64,000 nucleotides of DNA from GCA-002050365 sp038235165 (GCA_038235165.1 JBBSUG010000027.1:1-64000); one strand, 5' to 3'. Positions 28,340 through 36,862 are shown, numbered from the stretch's first letter. The notes: generated by a model from the letters alone, not told the origin. A program made the numbers and translations.

Positions 28340-29620
28340 ATGAAAATCACCGACATCAAAGCGACAACCGTCACCGTGCCGCTCGAAGCACCGCTTAGAC
28401 ACGCGGCGGGGGCGCATTGGGGCAGGTTCGTCCGAACAATCATCGAGGTCGAGACTGACGAAGGCATTACGGGTTTGGGCGAAATGGGCGGCGGCGGCGA
28501 GTCGGCGGAAGGTGCGTTTCAAGCGATGAAAGCCTATCTGCTCGGACACAATCCGGCGAATCTTGAAGAAATGCGCTTTAAAATCGCCAATCCGACGGCT
28601 TCGCTTTATAACAATCGGACGCAGATTTTAGCCGCCCTCGAATTTGCCTGTCTGGATATTATCGGGCAGAAATGGAATGTTCCCGTTTATGAAATTCTAG
28701 GCGGGAAATTGCAGTCGGAAATTCCCTTTGCATCGTATCTGTTTTTTCGATACGCCAATCCGCAAACCGGCGCGGGCGAAGTTCGCACAATCGAGCAGCT
28801 TATTAATCACGCCAAAGATTTGAAGGAAAAATATGGCTTTACGTCGCACAAATTAAAGGGCGGCGTGTTTGCTCCCGAATACGAACTCGAATGTTACCGG
28901 GCGTTGGCGAACGAAATCGGCGCAAAAACTTCTGACGGAAAATTAGATAAAACGCGCGGCGATTCGTTTCGTTTTGACCCGAACGCTTCGTGGTCAACCG
29001 AACAGGCGATTTGGTTCGGACAAAATATCGAAGATATCCGCAATGATTATCTCGAAGACCCGGTTTTCGGGCTTCACGGTATGCGCCGAACGCGCGAAAA
29101 AGTGCGGATGCCGCTGGCAACCAATACGGTTGTTGTCAATTTCGAGCAATTAGCGGCGAATGTTTTGGACACTGCTTGTGATGTAATTTTACTTGACACA
29201 ACGTTTTGGGGCGGCATCCGCCAATGCGTCAAAGCGGCGGGCGTGTGCGAAACATTTCAACTCGGCGTGGCGGTGCATTCGTCGGGCGAACTCGGCATTC
29301 AACTGGCGACGATGCTGCATCTCGGCGCGGTCATTCCGAATTTGAGTTTCGCAGCGGACGCGCACTATCATCATACGACCGGCGATATTATTGAGGGCGG
29401 AAAATTTGAATATAAAAACGGCAAAATTAAAGTTCCCGACGGCGTGGGTTTGGGCGTAAAACTCGACCGCGATAAATTGAACGAATACGCCGAACTTTAC
29501 AAACGATTAGGCGGCTACGCTTACGATCAAGATCCGCTCAGACCGGATTGGTCGCCGGTTGTGCCGAATAATCGCTGGGCGGATCCGAACGACGGGCGAA
29601 CGACGGAAATTCCTTTCTAA
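28340..29620 (+). CDS. Enolase-superfamily sugar-acid dehydratase (glucarate dehydratase-like)
   Basis: 426 aa. The mandelate racemase/enolase capping domain is followed by a barrel bearing the acid-sugar dehydratase residues. These are KLKGG (base Lys), FRFDPNASW (metal Asp), YLEDP (metal Glu), the DTTFWGG strand and VAVHSSGE (His of the His-Asp dyad). The ILAALEFACLDIIGQ...GVPV-like segment resembles D-glucarate dehydratase. It would remove water from a sugar acid to give a 2-keto-3-deoxy acid. The next two genes fit the following oxidation and cleavage steps, as in the L-fuconate/L-rhamnonate route. Substrate is uncertain. Confidence 0.85.
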   Translation: MKITDIKATTVTVPLEAPLRHAAGAHWGRFVRTIIEVETDEGITGLGEMGGGGESAEGAFQAMKAYLLGHNPANLEEMRFKIANPTASLYNNRTQILAALEFACLDIIGQKWNVPVYEILGGKLQSEIPFASYLFFRYANPQTGAGEVRTIEQLINHAKDLKEKYGFTSHKLKGGVFAPEYELECYRALANEIGAKTSDGKLDKTRGDSFRFDPNASWSTEQAIWFGQNIEDIRNDYLEDPVFGLHGMRRTREKVRMPLATNTVVVNFEQLAANVLDTACDVILLDTTFWGGIRQCVKAAGVCETFQLGVAVHSSGELGIQLATMLHLGAVIPNLSFAADAHYHHTTGDIIEGGKFEYKNGKIKVPDGVGLGVKLDRDKLNEYAELYKRLGGYAYDQDPLRPDWSPVVPNNRWADPNDGRTTEIPF

Positions 29621-29631
29621 AATTTAAAAAA

Positions 29632-30510
29632 ATGAAAATTGTCACGTTCAAAAATAAAACTTCGGGTAACAATTACCAAATCGGCGCGTTGATGTCCGAA
29701 AACGAAATCATTGATTTAACTTCGCTCGCTGCCAATGAAATCTTAACTGCGAGTGAAATTCTCGATTGTTTTGACCTCGAAAACGACTTTTTGGAAAAAG
29801 CGAAAACGGCGATTGCGGGTAACGATTTGCCAAAAATCAGCCGCGATGAAATTGAAATCTGTGCGCCGATTCCGCATCCCGGAAAAATTATCTGCATCGG
29901 ATTAAATTACCGCGATCACGCCGAAGAAAGTGGCGCGGACATCCCAAAATCGCCGATTATTTTTTCGAAATTCAACACCTGCATTGCCGCTCCGAAGCAG
30001 CCGATTCTGCTTCCGAAAAACAGCACCCAAGTGGATTACGAAGCCGAACTCGCCTGCATCATCGGTTGCCGCGCAAAAAATGTCGTCAAAGAAGATGCGA
30101 TGAATTACGTTTTCGGCTACACGAATTTTAACGATGTTTCGGCGCGTGATTTTCAGTTTGCCGACGGTCAGTGGCAGCGCGGAAAATCGTGTGATACATT
30201 TGCGCCAATCGGCGAATATATTGCGACGACCGACGAAATCGAAGACCCGCACAATCTGAAAATTCAATTTCGTCTGAACGGCGAAACTCTGCAAGATTCC
30301 AACACCAAAGAACTCATTTTCAAAATTCCCGAATTGATTGCATTTTTGTCCGCCTCGATCACGCTCGAACCGGGCGATATAATTGCGACGGGAACACCGC
30401 CGGGAGTCGGATTTGCGCGAAAACCGCCCGTGTTTATGAAAGACGGCGACACGGCGGAAGTCGAAATCGAAGGTTTGGGAACACTTTCAAATCGCGTTAA
30501 AGCTGAATAA
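29632..30510 (+). CDS. Fumarylacetoacetate hydrolase-family protein (2,4-diketo acid hydrolase-like)
   Basis: 292 aa. The C-terminal FAH domain is complete: CIGLNYRDHAEESG, IIFSKFNTC, VDYEAELACIIG (metal Glu pair), FNDVSARDFQ, GTPPGVGF. Members of this group cleave C-C bonds in acylpyruvates, including 2,4-diketo-3-deoxy-L-fuconate. Flanked by a dehydratase and an SDR in the order expected for that pathway; the 11-bp and 4-bp gaps imply one operon. The products would be pyruvate and a hydroxy acid. Confidence 0.85.
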   Translation: MKIVTFKNKTSGNNYQIGALMSENEIIDLTSLAANEILTASEILDCFDLENDFLEKAKTAIAGNDLPKISRDEIEICAPIPHPGKIICIGLNYRDHAEESGADIPKSPIIFSKFNTCIAAPKQPILLPKNSTQVDYEAELACIIGCRAKNVVKEDAMNYVFGYTNFNDVSARDFQFADGQWQRGKSCDTFAPIGEYIATTDEIEDPHNLKIQFRLNGETLQDSNTKELIFKIPELIAFLSASITLEPGDIIATGTPPGVGFARKPPVFMKDGDTAEVEIEGLGTLSNRVKAE

Positions 30511-30514
30511 TTTT

Positions 30515-31282
30515 ATGTTTGATTTAAACGGAAAAACCGCATTAGTAACCGGCGCGGCTTCGGGCATCGGCGAAGCGATTGCGAAAACTCTGGCGCACGC
30601 CGGAGCGTTTGTTTATGTTGCCGACCTGGACGAAACGAACGGTACAAAAGTCGTCGGTGAAATTATTGAACACAAAAATCAAGCCGAATTTATTAAATTA
30701 AATGTCGGGGAAAACGCCGATTGTCTGGCTGCCGCCGAAACGGTACATCGAAACCATCAAAAACTCGACATTTTGGTCAACAACGCCGGAATCGGTCACG
30801 TCGGCACCATTTTGGAAACGGGCGCGGAAGATTTAGACAAACTCTACGCCGTCAATGTGCGCGGAATGTTCAATTTAACCAAAGCGTTTATCGAACGAAT
30901 GATCGGACGCAAACACGGCGTGATTATCAATATCGCTTCCATCGGCGGCATTGTCGCCATCAAAGACCGTTTGGGCTACTGCACGACCAAATTCGCCGTC
31001 GTCGGTTTTACCAAATGCCTCGCGCTCGACCACGCGCTCGACGGCATTCGCGCCAACGCCGTATGTCCGGGCAGAGTCGAAACACCGTTCGTCAAATCGC
31101 GGATCGCGGAATACCCCGATCCGAAAAAAGCATACGAGGAAATGGCGGCGACGCAGGCTTTGGGCAGAATGGGAACGCCGTCCGAGATCGCCGCGTCGGT
31201 TTTATATCTGGCGAGCGATGAAGCCGCATTTGTCACTGGAACGGCGTTTGAAATCGACGGCGGTTTTGCAGTCGGGAAATAA
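30515..31282 (+). CDS. SDR-family dehydrogenase, probable 2-keto-3-deoxy sugar acid oxidation
   Basis: 255 aa. It has the TGAASGIG cofactor motif (13-20), NNAGIG, Ser of NIASIGG, YCTTK catalytic pair (Tyr near 156) and CPGRVETPF. It starts four bases after the FAH-family stop. In the L-fucose/L-rhamnose non-phosphorylative pathway an SDR oxidises 2-keto-3-deoxy acid to the 2,4-diketo acid that the FAH protein then splits; this is the simplest reading. It is the last gene before the replication module. Confidence 0.85.
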   Translation: MFDLNGKTALVTGAASGIGEAIAKTLAHAGAFVYVADLDETNGTKVVGEIIEHKNQAEFIKLNVGENADCLAAAETVHRNHQKLDILVNNAGIGHVGTILETGAEDLDKLYAVNVRGMFNLTKAFIERMIGRKHGVIINIASIGGIVAIKDRLGYCTTKFAVVGFTKCLALDHALDGIRANAVCPGRVETPFVKSRIAEYPDPKKAYEEMAATQALGRMGTPSEIAASVLYLASDEAAFVTGTAFEIDGGFAVGK

Positions 31283-31378
31283 ATGGTTTCACCCATTATG
31301 AGTGATTTCAGAAAACGATTTTTAAGATTAAATCGGCGGCTTCAAAAGCGGTGATTTTGTCTGTAAATCTGAGCTTAC

Positions 31379-31668
31379 CGGTAGGTCTGACACGAACCTG
31401 TCGGTAGGTCTGACACGAACCTGTCGGTAGGTCTGACACGAATGAGAACGAAATGTAGACGTTTTTCCACAGAAATTCGGTAGGTCTGACACGAACCCCC
31501 GGTAGGTCTGACACGAACCTGCCCCTTTTGCCGGTAGGTCTGACACGAACCCCCGGTAGGTCTGACACGAACCTGCCCCTTTTGCCGGTAGGTCTGACAC
31601 GAACCCTGTCTAATATTTACGGCAATCGGTAGGTCTGACACGAACTATCCGGTAGGTCTGACACGAAC
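31379..31668. repeat. Ten 19-bp iterons: plasmid-type replication origin
   Basis: CGGTAGGTCTGACACGAAC occurs at 31379, 31402, 31425 (last base T), 31478, 31500, 31532, 31554, 31586, 31627 and 31650, all in the same orientation. Start-to-start distances are 23, 23, 53, 22, 32, 22, 32, 41 and 23 bp, close to whole helical turns, so bound Rep would line up on one face. The block 31500-31553 is duplicated exactly as 31554-31607. The Rep gene adjoins. These are initiator-binding sites, not a CRISPR: spacers are short and repeated. Confidence 0.92.
31463..31471 (+). promoter_or_regulatory. DnaA-box-like site within the iteron array
   Basis: TTTTCCACA differs at one position from the DnaA consensus TTATCCACA. 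It lies in the only 53-bp gap between iterons (copies 3 and 4). A DnaA site beside iterons is common in iteron plasmids such as P1, F and RK2. Confidence 0.5.
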
Positions 31669-31693
31669 CTGTGTTTCGCTAAACTACTGCAAA

Positions 31694-31734
31694 AAAGAGG
31701 GATACCGATCAAAATTGCGCCGGTATCCCTCTTT
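31694..31734. terminator. Bidirectional-looking hairpin terminator of the rep gene
   Basis: AAAGAGGGATACCG (31694-31707) pairs perfectly with CGGTATCCCTCTTT (31721-31734) around a 13-nt loop. On the minus strand the stem runs into TTTTTT, making a strong rho-independent terminator 16 bases after the rep stop and shielding the iterons from transcription. Confidence 0.85.
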
Positions 31735-31749
31735 AATCTTTAACCCTTT

Positions 31750-32790
31750 TTAAACCTTCTTAATCCCCTCCATCACCTTCTCATTTTCAGCTTGGAAAAA
31801 GTTCGCTTTTTTGGCATCACTCTCGAAGTAAATCGAGGGCTGAAGTTCCAACATTACATCAATCAGCTTATTTGTTTTAGGATCAACGACTTTATCTGTA
31901 ATTTCGTAATTTAGCAAAACGTTTTTATCAATCATCTCTTGCAATGATCTCTTCACTTCGCGCAAGTTATCCCCAAGTGATTTTTGCGGAGTCAATCCGA
32001 AATCTTTAATGATAGTGGAAAGATATATCCGGTATTTGTTGGTAATCGAAGCCTGTTTATAATGGTGAGCCATTCTTTTATGAAGAAGTCTGGCGACGAC
32101 AGTGCGATAAGACATCACCTGTTCATAGTTATAGAGACGAAAGTGCAATCCTTTAATCGCTTCCGTGACCAAAGTCGAAAAAACTACGTAACTCTGCGTT
32201 TCATCACCGTCACCGGACAAACCAAGCGTTTCAATCGGACTGAAAATGACCGACGCTTTCTTCTCACCCGGATTAATAAGTTCGATTTTTGTCAAAGCAA
32301 GTATATTCAGCGACTCGACCACTTCGTAATAGCTGTAACTGTGGTTATGCTGGGCTAATTCCCGCCTAATTTGACCAATCGTGAAGGATACCCCTGTTTG
32401 ACCATCATAAAACGCTCCTGATTCAATTGCCAGCTTTCTCAGCACTTCTTCAACCACCTCTTCCCGGCGACCCAGATAAAAATATTTCGCTTCACTGGTA
32501 GCTTCATCAACGACGATTCCGGCGGGGTGAACCCTAAGTTTTCGTTTAACATCTCGGCAGCTAAACTCCCTCACCAAAATCGGCAGGGTTCCGTTTTCGT
32601 CTCGTTTTGCTTTGCCCCAGAAATATTTAGGCATAAAATCATATAATTCGATACTTTGAGAGTATTTTCGGTATCTAGCCTGGTCGGAAGAAGAAAGCTG
32701 CTCTTCGGAATCTTCAACAAATCGAAAAAGCAACATCTGTTTTGGTTTTGTCTCTTTGAGTTCTTCAAATTTTTTTGTTGACTTCGGCAT
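31750..32790 (-). CDS. Plasmid replication initiator protein (Rep)
   Basis: 346 aa from the ATG at 32790, with AGGTGA just upstream; an upstream start at 32859 would add 23 residues without a ribosome site. The sequence suggests two winged-helix modules (about 120-200, SFTIGQIRRELAQHNHSYSYYEVVESLNILALTKIEL; and about 225-320, RTVVARLLHKRMAHHYKQASITNKYRIYLSTIIKDFGL), the architecture of iteron-binding initiators such as TrfA/RepA. The gene reads toward ten iterons and a terminator and is divergent from parA. A TAGAAT -10 box (32840-32835) with CACGAAT at its -35 suggests autoregulation through an iteron-like site. Exact Rep family not determined. Confidence 0.8.
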   Translation of the reverse strand: MPKSTKKFEELKETKPKQMLLFRFVEDSEEQLSSSDQARYRKYSQSIELYDFMPKYFWGKAKRDENGTLPILVREFSCRDVKRKLRVHPAGIVVDEATSEAKYFYLGRREEVVEEVLRKLAIESGAFYDGQTGVSFTIGQIRRELAQHNHSYSYYEVVESLNILALTKIELINPGEKKASVIFSPIETLGLSGDGDETQSYVVFSTLVTEAIKGLHFRLYNYEQVMSYRTVVARLLHKRMAHHYKQASITNKYRIYLSTIIKDFGLTPQKSLGDNLREVKRSLQEMIDKNVLLNYEITDKVVDPKTNKLIDVMLELQPSIYFESDAKKANFFQAENEKVMEGIKKV

Positions 32791-33058
32791 CTGCTCACCT
32801 CTTATTAATCCCGCGCTAACTGACGACAAAGCAAATTCTACCATACAACACAGAGGCACACGAATAATATTCCTAACTGCTTTTTTCTGATGATGTACAG
32901 ATGACTTACAGAAACGATAAGAAAAATGAAGTAGTTATTATAGTGATGCTAATATTAACAATAACAAGCTTACAACAAATAATCTGATTAATAGTTAAAG
33001 TGTAACTTGAAGTATTAGGAGAAGTGAGCTATAAACAGCAATTGGAGAATTACTTTTT
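32791..33058. other. AT-rich divergent rep/parA promoter region
   Basis: 268 bp between Rep and ParA starts. It contains the minus-strand -10 candidate (32835-32840) and the CACACGAAT motif (32858-32866), which shares CACGAA with the iterons. The 32880-33000 part is very AT-rich and could be a duplex-unwinding or centromere region. No tandem parS-like repeats were seen. Confidence 0.5.
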
Positions 33059-33853
33059 ATGAATAACACGTCACCAAAAATTATCATGATCGGAGTTTTC
33101 AAAGGAGGTGTCGGAAAGACCACGACGACAATCAATCTCGGACACGCTCTGGCTCTGCAAAAGAAAAATGTCTTAATTGTTGATTTGGATCCACAGGGAA
33201 ACACGACGCGCGGTTTGGGATACGAAGTAACGGAAGTAACACCGACCGTTTATACAGTGATGAAGGGAATCAGCAAGGCTGGGGAAAGCATCGCTGAAGT
33301 AAGAGAAAATCTTTACCTCTTGCCGTCAAATCGAACTACGGCACTGCTTGAAACCGAACTGGCGAGCGAAGTCGGACGCGAGAAAGTATTGGCACGGGCG
33401 ATGAAAAACCTCGACGGATTCGATTATATTCTGCTCGATTGCGGACCGGGTTCGACTATCGTTAATATCAACGGGGTAGTTTATGCAACGGACGTTCTAA
33501 TGCCGATTGAAATCGGAGTTGATTCGGTCGAAGGCGTTGAGGATTTTATCAAGGCGAAAGAGGCAATTTGCCAAAAACTGGAAATTGACACGCGGCTGAT
33601 GGGCGCGGTGATGACCAAAGTTGACCGGCGCCTGACGCTGACCGAAACTATTTTGACACATTGCGAAGCATCATTCGCCAATAAATTTTTCGCCCAAATC
33701 AGAACCGACACAAATTTAGGACACGCCCGCGGATACTGCCAAACTATCTTTGAATATGACAGGCGCAGTCGGGCGGCGGAAGATTACGCGAAAATGGCGC
33801 GGGAATTGATGAAATGGTTTAAGAAAGAGGAAAAAAAAGCCTATGCCGGGTAA
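33059..33853 (+). CDS. parA: ParA-family plasmid partition ATPase
   Basis: 264 aa. It carries the deviant Walker A KGGVGKTTTTINLGHALA (about 16-33), Walker A' VDLDPQGNTTRGLGY and Walker B YILLDCGPG. There is no N-terminal helix-turn-helix, so it is like type Ib or chromosomal ParA. It would move replicon copies along the nucleoid. The next gene overlaps by 11 bases and should encode its partner. Confidence 0.9.
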   Translation: MNNTSPKIIMIGVFKGGVGKTTTTINLGHALALQKKNVLIVDLDPQGNTTRGLGYEVTEVTPTVYTVMKGISKAGESIAEVRENLYLLPSNRTTALLETELASEVGREKVLARAMKNLDGFDYILLDCGPGSTIVNINGVVYATDVLMPIEIGVDSVEGVEDFIKAKEAICQKLEIDTRLMGAVMTKVDRRLTLTETILTHCEASFANKFFAQIRTDTNLGHARGYCQTIFEYDRRSRAAEDYAKMARELMKWFKKEEKKAYAG

Positions 33854-34526
33854 GAAAATAAACAAAAAGGGTGGTTTTTCGCTGATGCCGATCACATTAA
33901 GTGAGCCGGTTAAAACAACTGACGGTTTCACGAATTTAATTGGCGACGCGGTTGTAGAACCAGAGCGACTTGAAAAACAAGCAACGAATACACTTGAAAA
34001 TCAGACCGAAAAAGAAGCTGTAAAAGTAAGCCGCAATAGATCCACCGTTGAGACCAAACGTCCGGCACCATCAAAACAGGGAAGTGTTAATGATGAAGAA
34101 ACCGAAGAATCTCAAGGCGAAACGGCAAATTTGAATGAACCGAATAACAATTCTGCTAAAATAAAGAGATTGACGGAAACTGAACTGCTGCGGATTTTGG
34201 GAGCGGAGAGTCTTGATGAAGTATATGAATTGTCCGATGTTCTACGGGCGAGTTCGCTCAAACTTTACGCCGCGTTAGTTCGGCTTGCCGATTCGCGCGG
34301 ACGGGCGCGGGCTAAAAACCACGAATTAATGGCAGAAGCCGGAATCAAAGGAATTGCCACGTTGTACAAACAGGAACGATGGTTGACAGAATTGAAACTC
34401 GTCGAGAAAAAAGCAAAGCCCGGACCTCACGACGGCAGCAGTTATTTTGTTTTCAAACTGGAAACTCTGCCGCTTCCCGTTGAAATCTACAACAAATTTA
34501 ACGAATACTTGACCGGCTTAAAGTAA
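33843..34526 (+). CDS. Partner of ParA, non-canonical; predicted DNA-binding protein
   Basis: 227 aa, overlapping parA. The first 110 residues are polar and low in structure (EETEESQGETANLNEPNNNS). The C-terminal half looks like a winged helix (LRASSLKLYAALVRLADSRGRARAKNHELMAEAGIKGIATLYKQERWLTELKLVE, about 135-190). No ParB nuclease-like domain, no parS-binding HTH of ParB type and no ribbon-helix-helix is visible. By position it is the centromere-binding adaptor; the basic N-terminus (KKINKKGG) could contact ParA. Function is inference. Confidence 0.65.
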   Translation: MPGKKINKKGGFSLMPITLSEPVKTTDGFTNLIGDAVVEPERLEKQATNTLENQTEKEAVKVSRNRSTVETKRPAPSKQGSVNDEETEESQGETANLNEPNNNSAKIKRLTETELLRILGAESLDEVYELSDVLRASSLKLYAALVRLADSRGRARAKNHELMAEAGIKGIATLYKQERWLTELKLVEKKAKPGPHDGSSYFVFKLETLPLPVEIYNKFNEYLTGLK

Positions 34527-34543
34527 GCAAATTGTCCATTCTC

Positions 34544-34708
34544 CCGTCCTTTTCGGATCATTTCCCGGCATTTAGCGATAAGCTGTAGTGCCGTGCAGTA
34601 AAAAACAATATGTCTGATGCGTCCCTTGAGTTCCGAAGAGATAACAGAGTCAAGTCGCGGCGGTAAAGCATCTGCTGTCACGCCGCGACTTAATTCAAGA
34701 TCAATCAT
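34544..34708 (-). other. Short open frame, doubtful
   Basis: An ATG at 34708 opens a 73-residue minus-strand frame (LPPRLDSVISSELKGRIRHIVFYCTALQLIAKCREMIRKG) that runs past 34544 into the 3' end of the ParA-partner gene. Composition is protein-like, but I recognise no family and there is no clear ribosome site. It may be a remnant. Confidence 0.25.
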
Positions 34709-34734
34709 TTACCCAGCAATAAATCCATTAGTTT

Positions 34735-34848
34735 CTACACATATTTAAATTTTGTATCCGAGCCGATTATTTCCAGAAACTCTTTCGCCGTTTCTTGTAA
34801 CCCGGCTGTGATGTGTTTTTCCAAAAAATCCGTAATAAGTACTCCCGG
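34735..34848 (-). pseudogene. Decayed coding remnant
   Basis: Read on the minus strand this gives a 37-codon open stretch without a start, ending ITDFLEKHITAGLQETAKEFLEIIGSDTKFKYV. The helical, charged composition is that of a protein C-terminus. With the neighbouring short frame and the broken gene at 35149 it marks a decay zone next to the replication module. Confidence 0.35.
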
Positions 34849-35148
34849 CTAACCGGCGATAAGAACACAGGGAATCAAGAATTTACTAATCAATCGTGCG
34901 CTTTCGACACTTCCAGAACAGGTTCAAAAATGCGCCAGACCCTGAATCGTCGTATATGTATATAATCATTCCGTCCACAGCGCTTCAAACCTGTTCAAAA
35001 ATTTTGCAAAAAATCGTCAATTTCGCAAAAAAGCCATACAATGGCTGGACTGAAAAACTTCCAATTTCAAATAAATAAATTTACTTAAAATTGAAAGTGT
35101 TCCGGCATCTTATCCCGAACTGATATTATAAATATTGCAAAGAGAAAT

Positions 35149-35632
35149 ATGAGTGTGAATTTTCGTAAATTGTGCATCACAGCGTCTATCGTTTTGGCGT
35201 GTTTAACTTCTAATACATTTGCGCTCGATCCCGTTAAGTCGCTGTCTCAATATATCCATAATGTTTGGATTACAGAAGAAGGGTTGCCGCAAAACGCGGC
35301 TTTTTTGATTGTGCAGACCGGACGGTTATCTCTGGTTTGGAACGCTCGCCGGACTCGTGCGGTTTGACGGCATCGAATTTAAGGTTTTCGATCAAAGCAA
35401 CACGAAGGAATTATCGGCAGACGCGATCACGGCAGTTTATGTTGATTCCGAAAGCACGCTCTGGGCGGCGCATGCGGTGCAAGCGGACAGAACAACAATC
35501 TGCTCAGTTACAGGGAACGGCAAATTTCGTTCATACGCGAAGGAGGACGGATTTTCCGGCGCAAGCGACGGCAACTTTTTAAACTTAAATTTTACCGGTC
35601 AAAATAAAGTGCTTGAAGCGAATTATAATTAA
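35149..35632 (+). pseudogene. Truncated, frameshifted two-component propeller sensor
   Basis: A signal peptide and first propeller blade are encoded from 35149 (SLSQYIHNVWITEEGLPQNAAFLIVQT). The reading then continues in another frame from about 35318 (DGYLWFGTLAGLVRFDGIEFKVFDQSNTKELSADAITAVYVD) and ends at a stop by 35632. Intact relatives are hybrid sensor kinases of 900 or more residues with a periplasmic propeller. A two-base loss, or one-base gain, near 35318-35326 plus loss of the rest explains the pieces. Confidence 0.8.
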
Positions 35633-35661
35633 TCCGTTTCAAGAAACTTTCCCTAACTCAT

Positions 35662-36192
35662 TTACATTTTGTGTTTATCGGACATATCCATTTTCTTGTC
35701 CGGCATTTTCATTTTCTCCAACTGCTCGACCAGTGCGGCGGCGTGTTTTTCGAGTTCCTTAGCATCGGGCGCATTAGCCTGCAACGCCTTTTCGAGAGCG
35801 AGAATATGTTCTTTCATAGCGGCTTTTTCCGCCTGCATTTTCTCCATCATCGGCTTCATCTTTTCCATCATCTTCGGATCCATTTTGCTCATATGATCCT
35901 TCTGGATTCCTTCCATCTTTTCCGCACTGCGTTTGATTTCGGCAAAGGCGTTTCGCGCCAGTTCAACGTCTTCCAATTTGCCATCTTTCGCCATATCACG
36001 AAGCGTTTTGGCAAAAGTCAAAACATTCTGACGGTGCGCCATCATCATCTTGTGATGCGCCCCTTTTTGCATCATCGCCATCATATCCATTCCGTCCATT
36101 TTCATCTTTTTGTCGTCTTGCGCGGCAACGCCGCCGACGCTTAAAAGAACCGCTAAAACTACCATCGAAATTACTACCATTTGTTTTTTCAT
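35662..36192 (-). CDS. Exported Met/His/Lys-rich helical protein
   Basis: 176 aa from ATG 36192, with GGAGA upstream. After a signal peptide (about 1-25, ending VAAQ) the mature protein is helical and rich in Met and Lys. Clusters MKMDGMDMMAMMQKGAHHKMMMAH and MDPKMMEKMKPMMEKMQ near the middle and MKMPDKKMDMSDKHKM at the end offer soft-metal ligands. It may be a periplasmic Cu(I)/Ag(I) buffer, comparable in spirit but not sequence to CusF or CopM. It lies downstream of a DUF5676 gene and probably shares its predicted sigma54 promoter. Confidence 0.65.
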   Translation of the reverse strand: MKKQMVVISMVVLAVLLSVGGVAAQDDKKMKMDGMDMMAMMQKGAHHKMMMAHRQNVLTFAKTLRDMAKDGKLEDVELARNAFAEIKRSAEKMEGIQKDHMSKMDPKMMEKMKPMMEKMQAEKAAMKEHILALEKALQANAPDAKELEKHAAALVEQLEKMKMPDKKMDMSDKHKM

Positions 36193-36284
36193 TTTTATCT
36201 CCAAAATATCTTTATTATTAAAAATTTGATCTCAGATCCCTTTGCTCAATTAGTCTCACACGCCGTTGATTGCGGCGGGATTTT

Positions 36285-36560
36285 CTAATCGGAGCGTTTT
36301 TGATCTTTGGTCAACATATTGTAAATCGCTGCCAGAAGCCACGCGAAAATTCCGGCGAATATGCTCCACACAATAAGTCCCCAAAAGAAACCTATGGGTG
36401 AAAGCATCCAGCCGAATTTGTTCATATCCATATGAACCATATTCCCGGTCGTATTCATCATCGCGCCCGGCATCGTCCACACCAACAGCGAGCAGATTAT
36501 CCACACGACTGCCATAGTGATCGCGCTTGCCAATCCAAAATTTAACGGATTGATTTTCAT
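36285..36560 (-). CDS. DUF5676-family small membrane protein
   Basis: 91 aa with two transmembrane helices (about 10-30 and 55-82). The pattern NPLNFGLASAITMAVVWIICSLL ... GWMLSPIGFFWGLIVWSIFAGIFAWLLAAIYNML is that of DUF5676 proteins, found next to heavy-metal export genes in many bacteria. Function unknown. A sigma54-type promoter lies 145 bp upstream. Confidence 0.75.
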   Translation of the reverse strand: MKINPLNFGLASAITMAVVWIICSLLVWTMPGAMMNTTGNMVHMDMNKFGWMLSPIGFFWGLIVWSIFAGIFAWLLAAIYNMLTKDQKRSD

Positions 36561-36703
36561 ATTTTTTACCTTCTCGAAAATTCGTGTTAAAAACTTTTTT
36601 TAGCATTAAAACCAATAACAACATCTGCATTTGACTTGCCGAACTTGTCGGCTCGCTTGAATTGCTTATTGAAATCTCAAGATGCTGTTCCTCAAGTAAG
36701 TAA

Positions 36704-36720
36704 TGCAAAACACATTCCAA
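36704..36720 (-). promoter_or_regulatory. Predicted sigma54 promoter for DUF5676 and Met-rich protein genes
   Basis: Minus strand reads TTGGAATGTGTTTTGCATTA: GG at 36718-36717, ten bases, GC at 36706-36705, with a TTTGCAT -12 box. Upstream lie an imperfect site pair (36788-36815) and the palindrome GCGAAAAAATTCGC (36863-36876) of the type seen before the other stress operons. This explains most of the 427-bp gap 36561-36987. Confidence 0.5.
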
Positions 36721-36862
36721 AAAGAACTGTGAGGGTTATACCGGACACGGGTATTCGGTAAAGCTATTATGTTTGCTTTGGTTTAAGAGATTTCGCACTG
36801 ATGATTTGAAATCGCTTTTTAGATAAAAATTATTTTAAAGGCTAGATAATTTCGACCTAACC

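Noticed and set aside
31308..31641. Repetitive minus-strand frames (SDLPGVRVRPT repeats)
   Set aside because: Translations of the iteron array; the repeat is DNA-level and not a protein.
31379..31668. CRISPR array
   Set aside because: Spacers are 3-34 bp and partly identical to each other, no cas genes; adjacent Rep gene explains the repeats as iterons.
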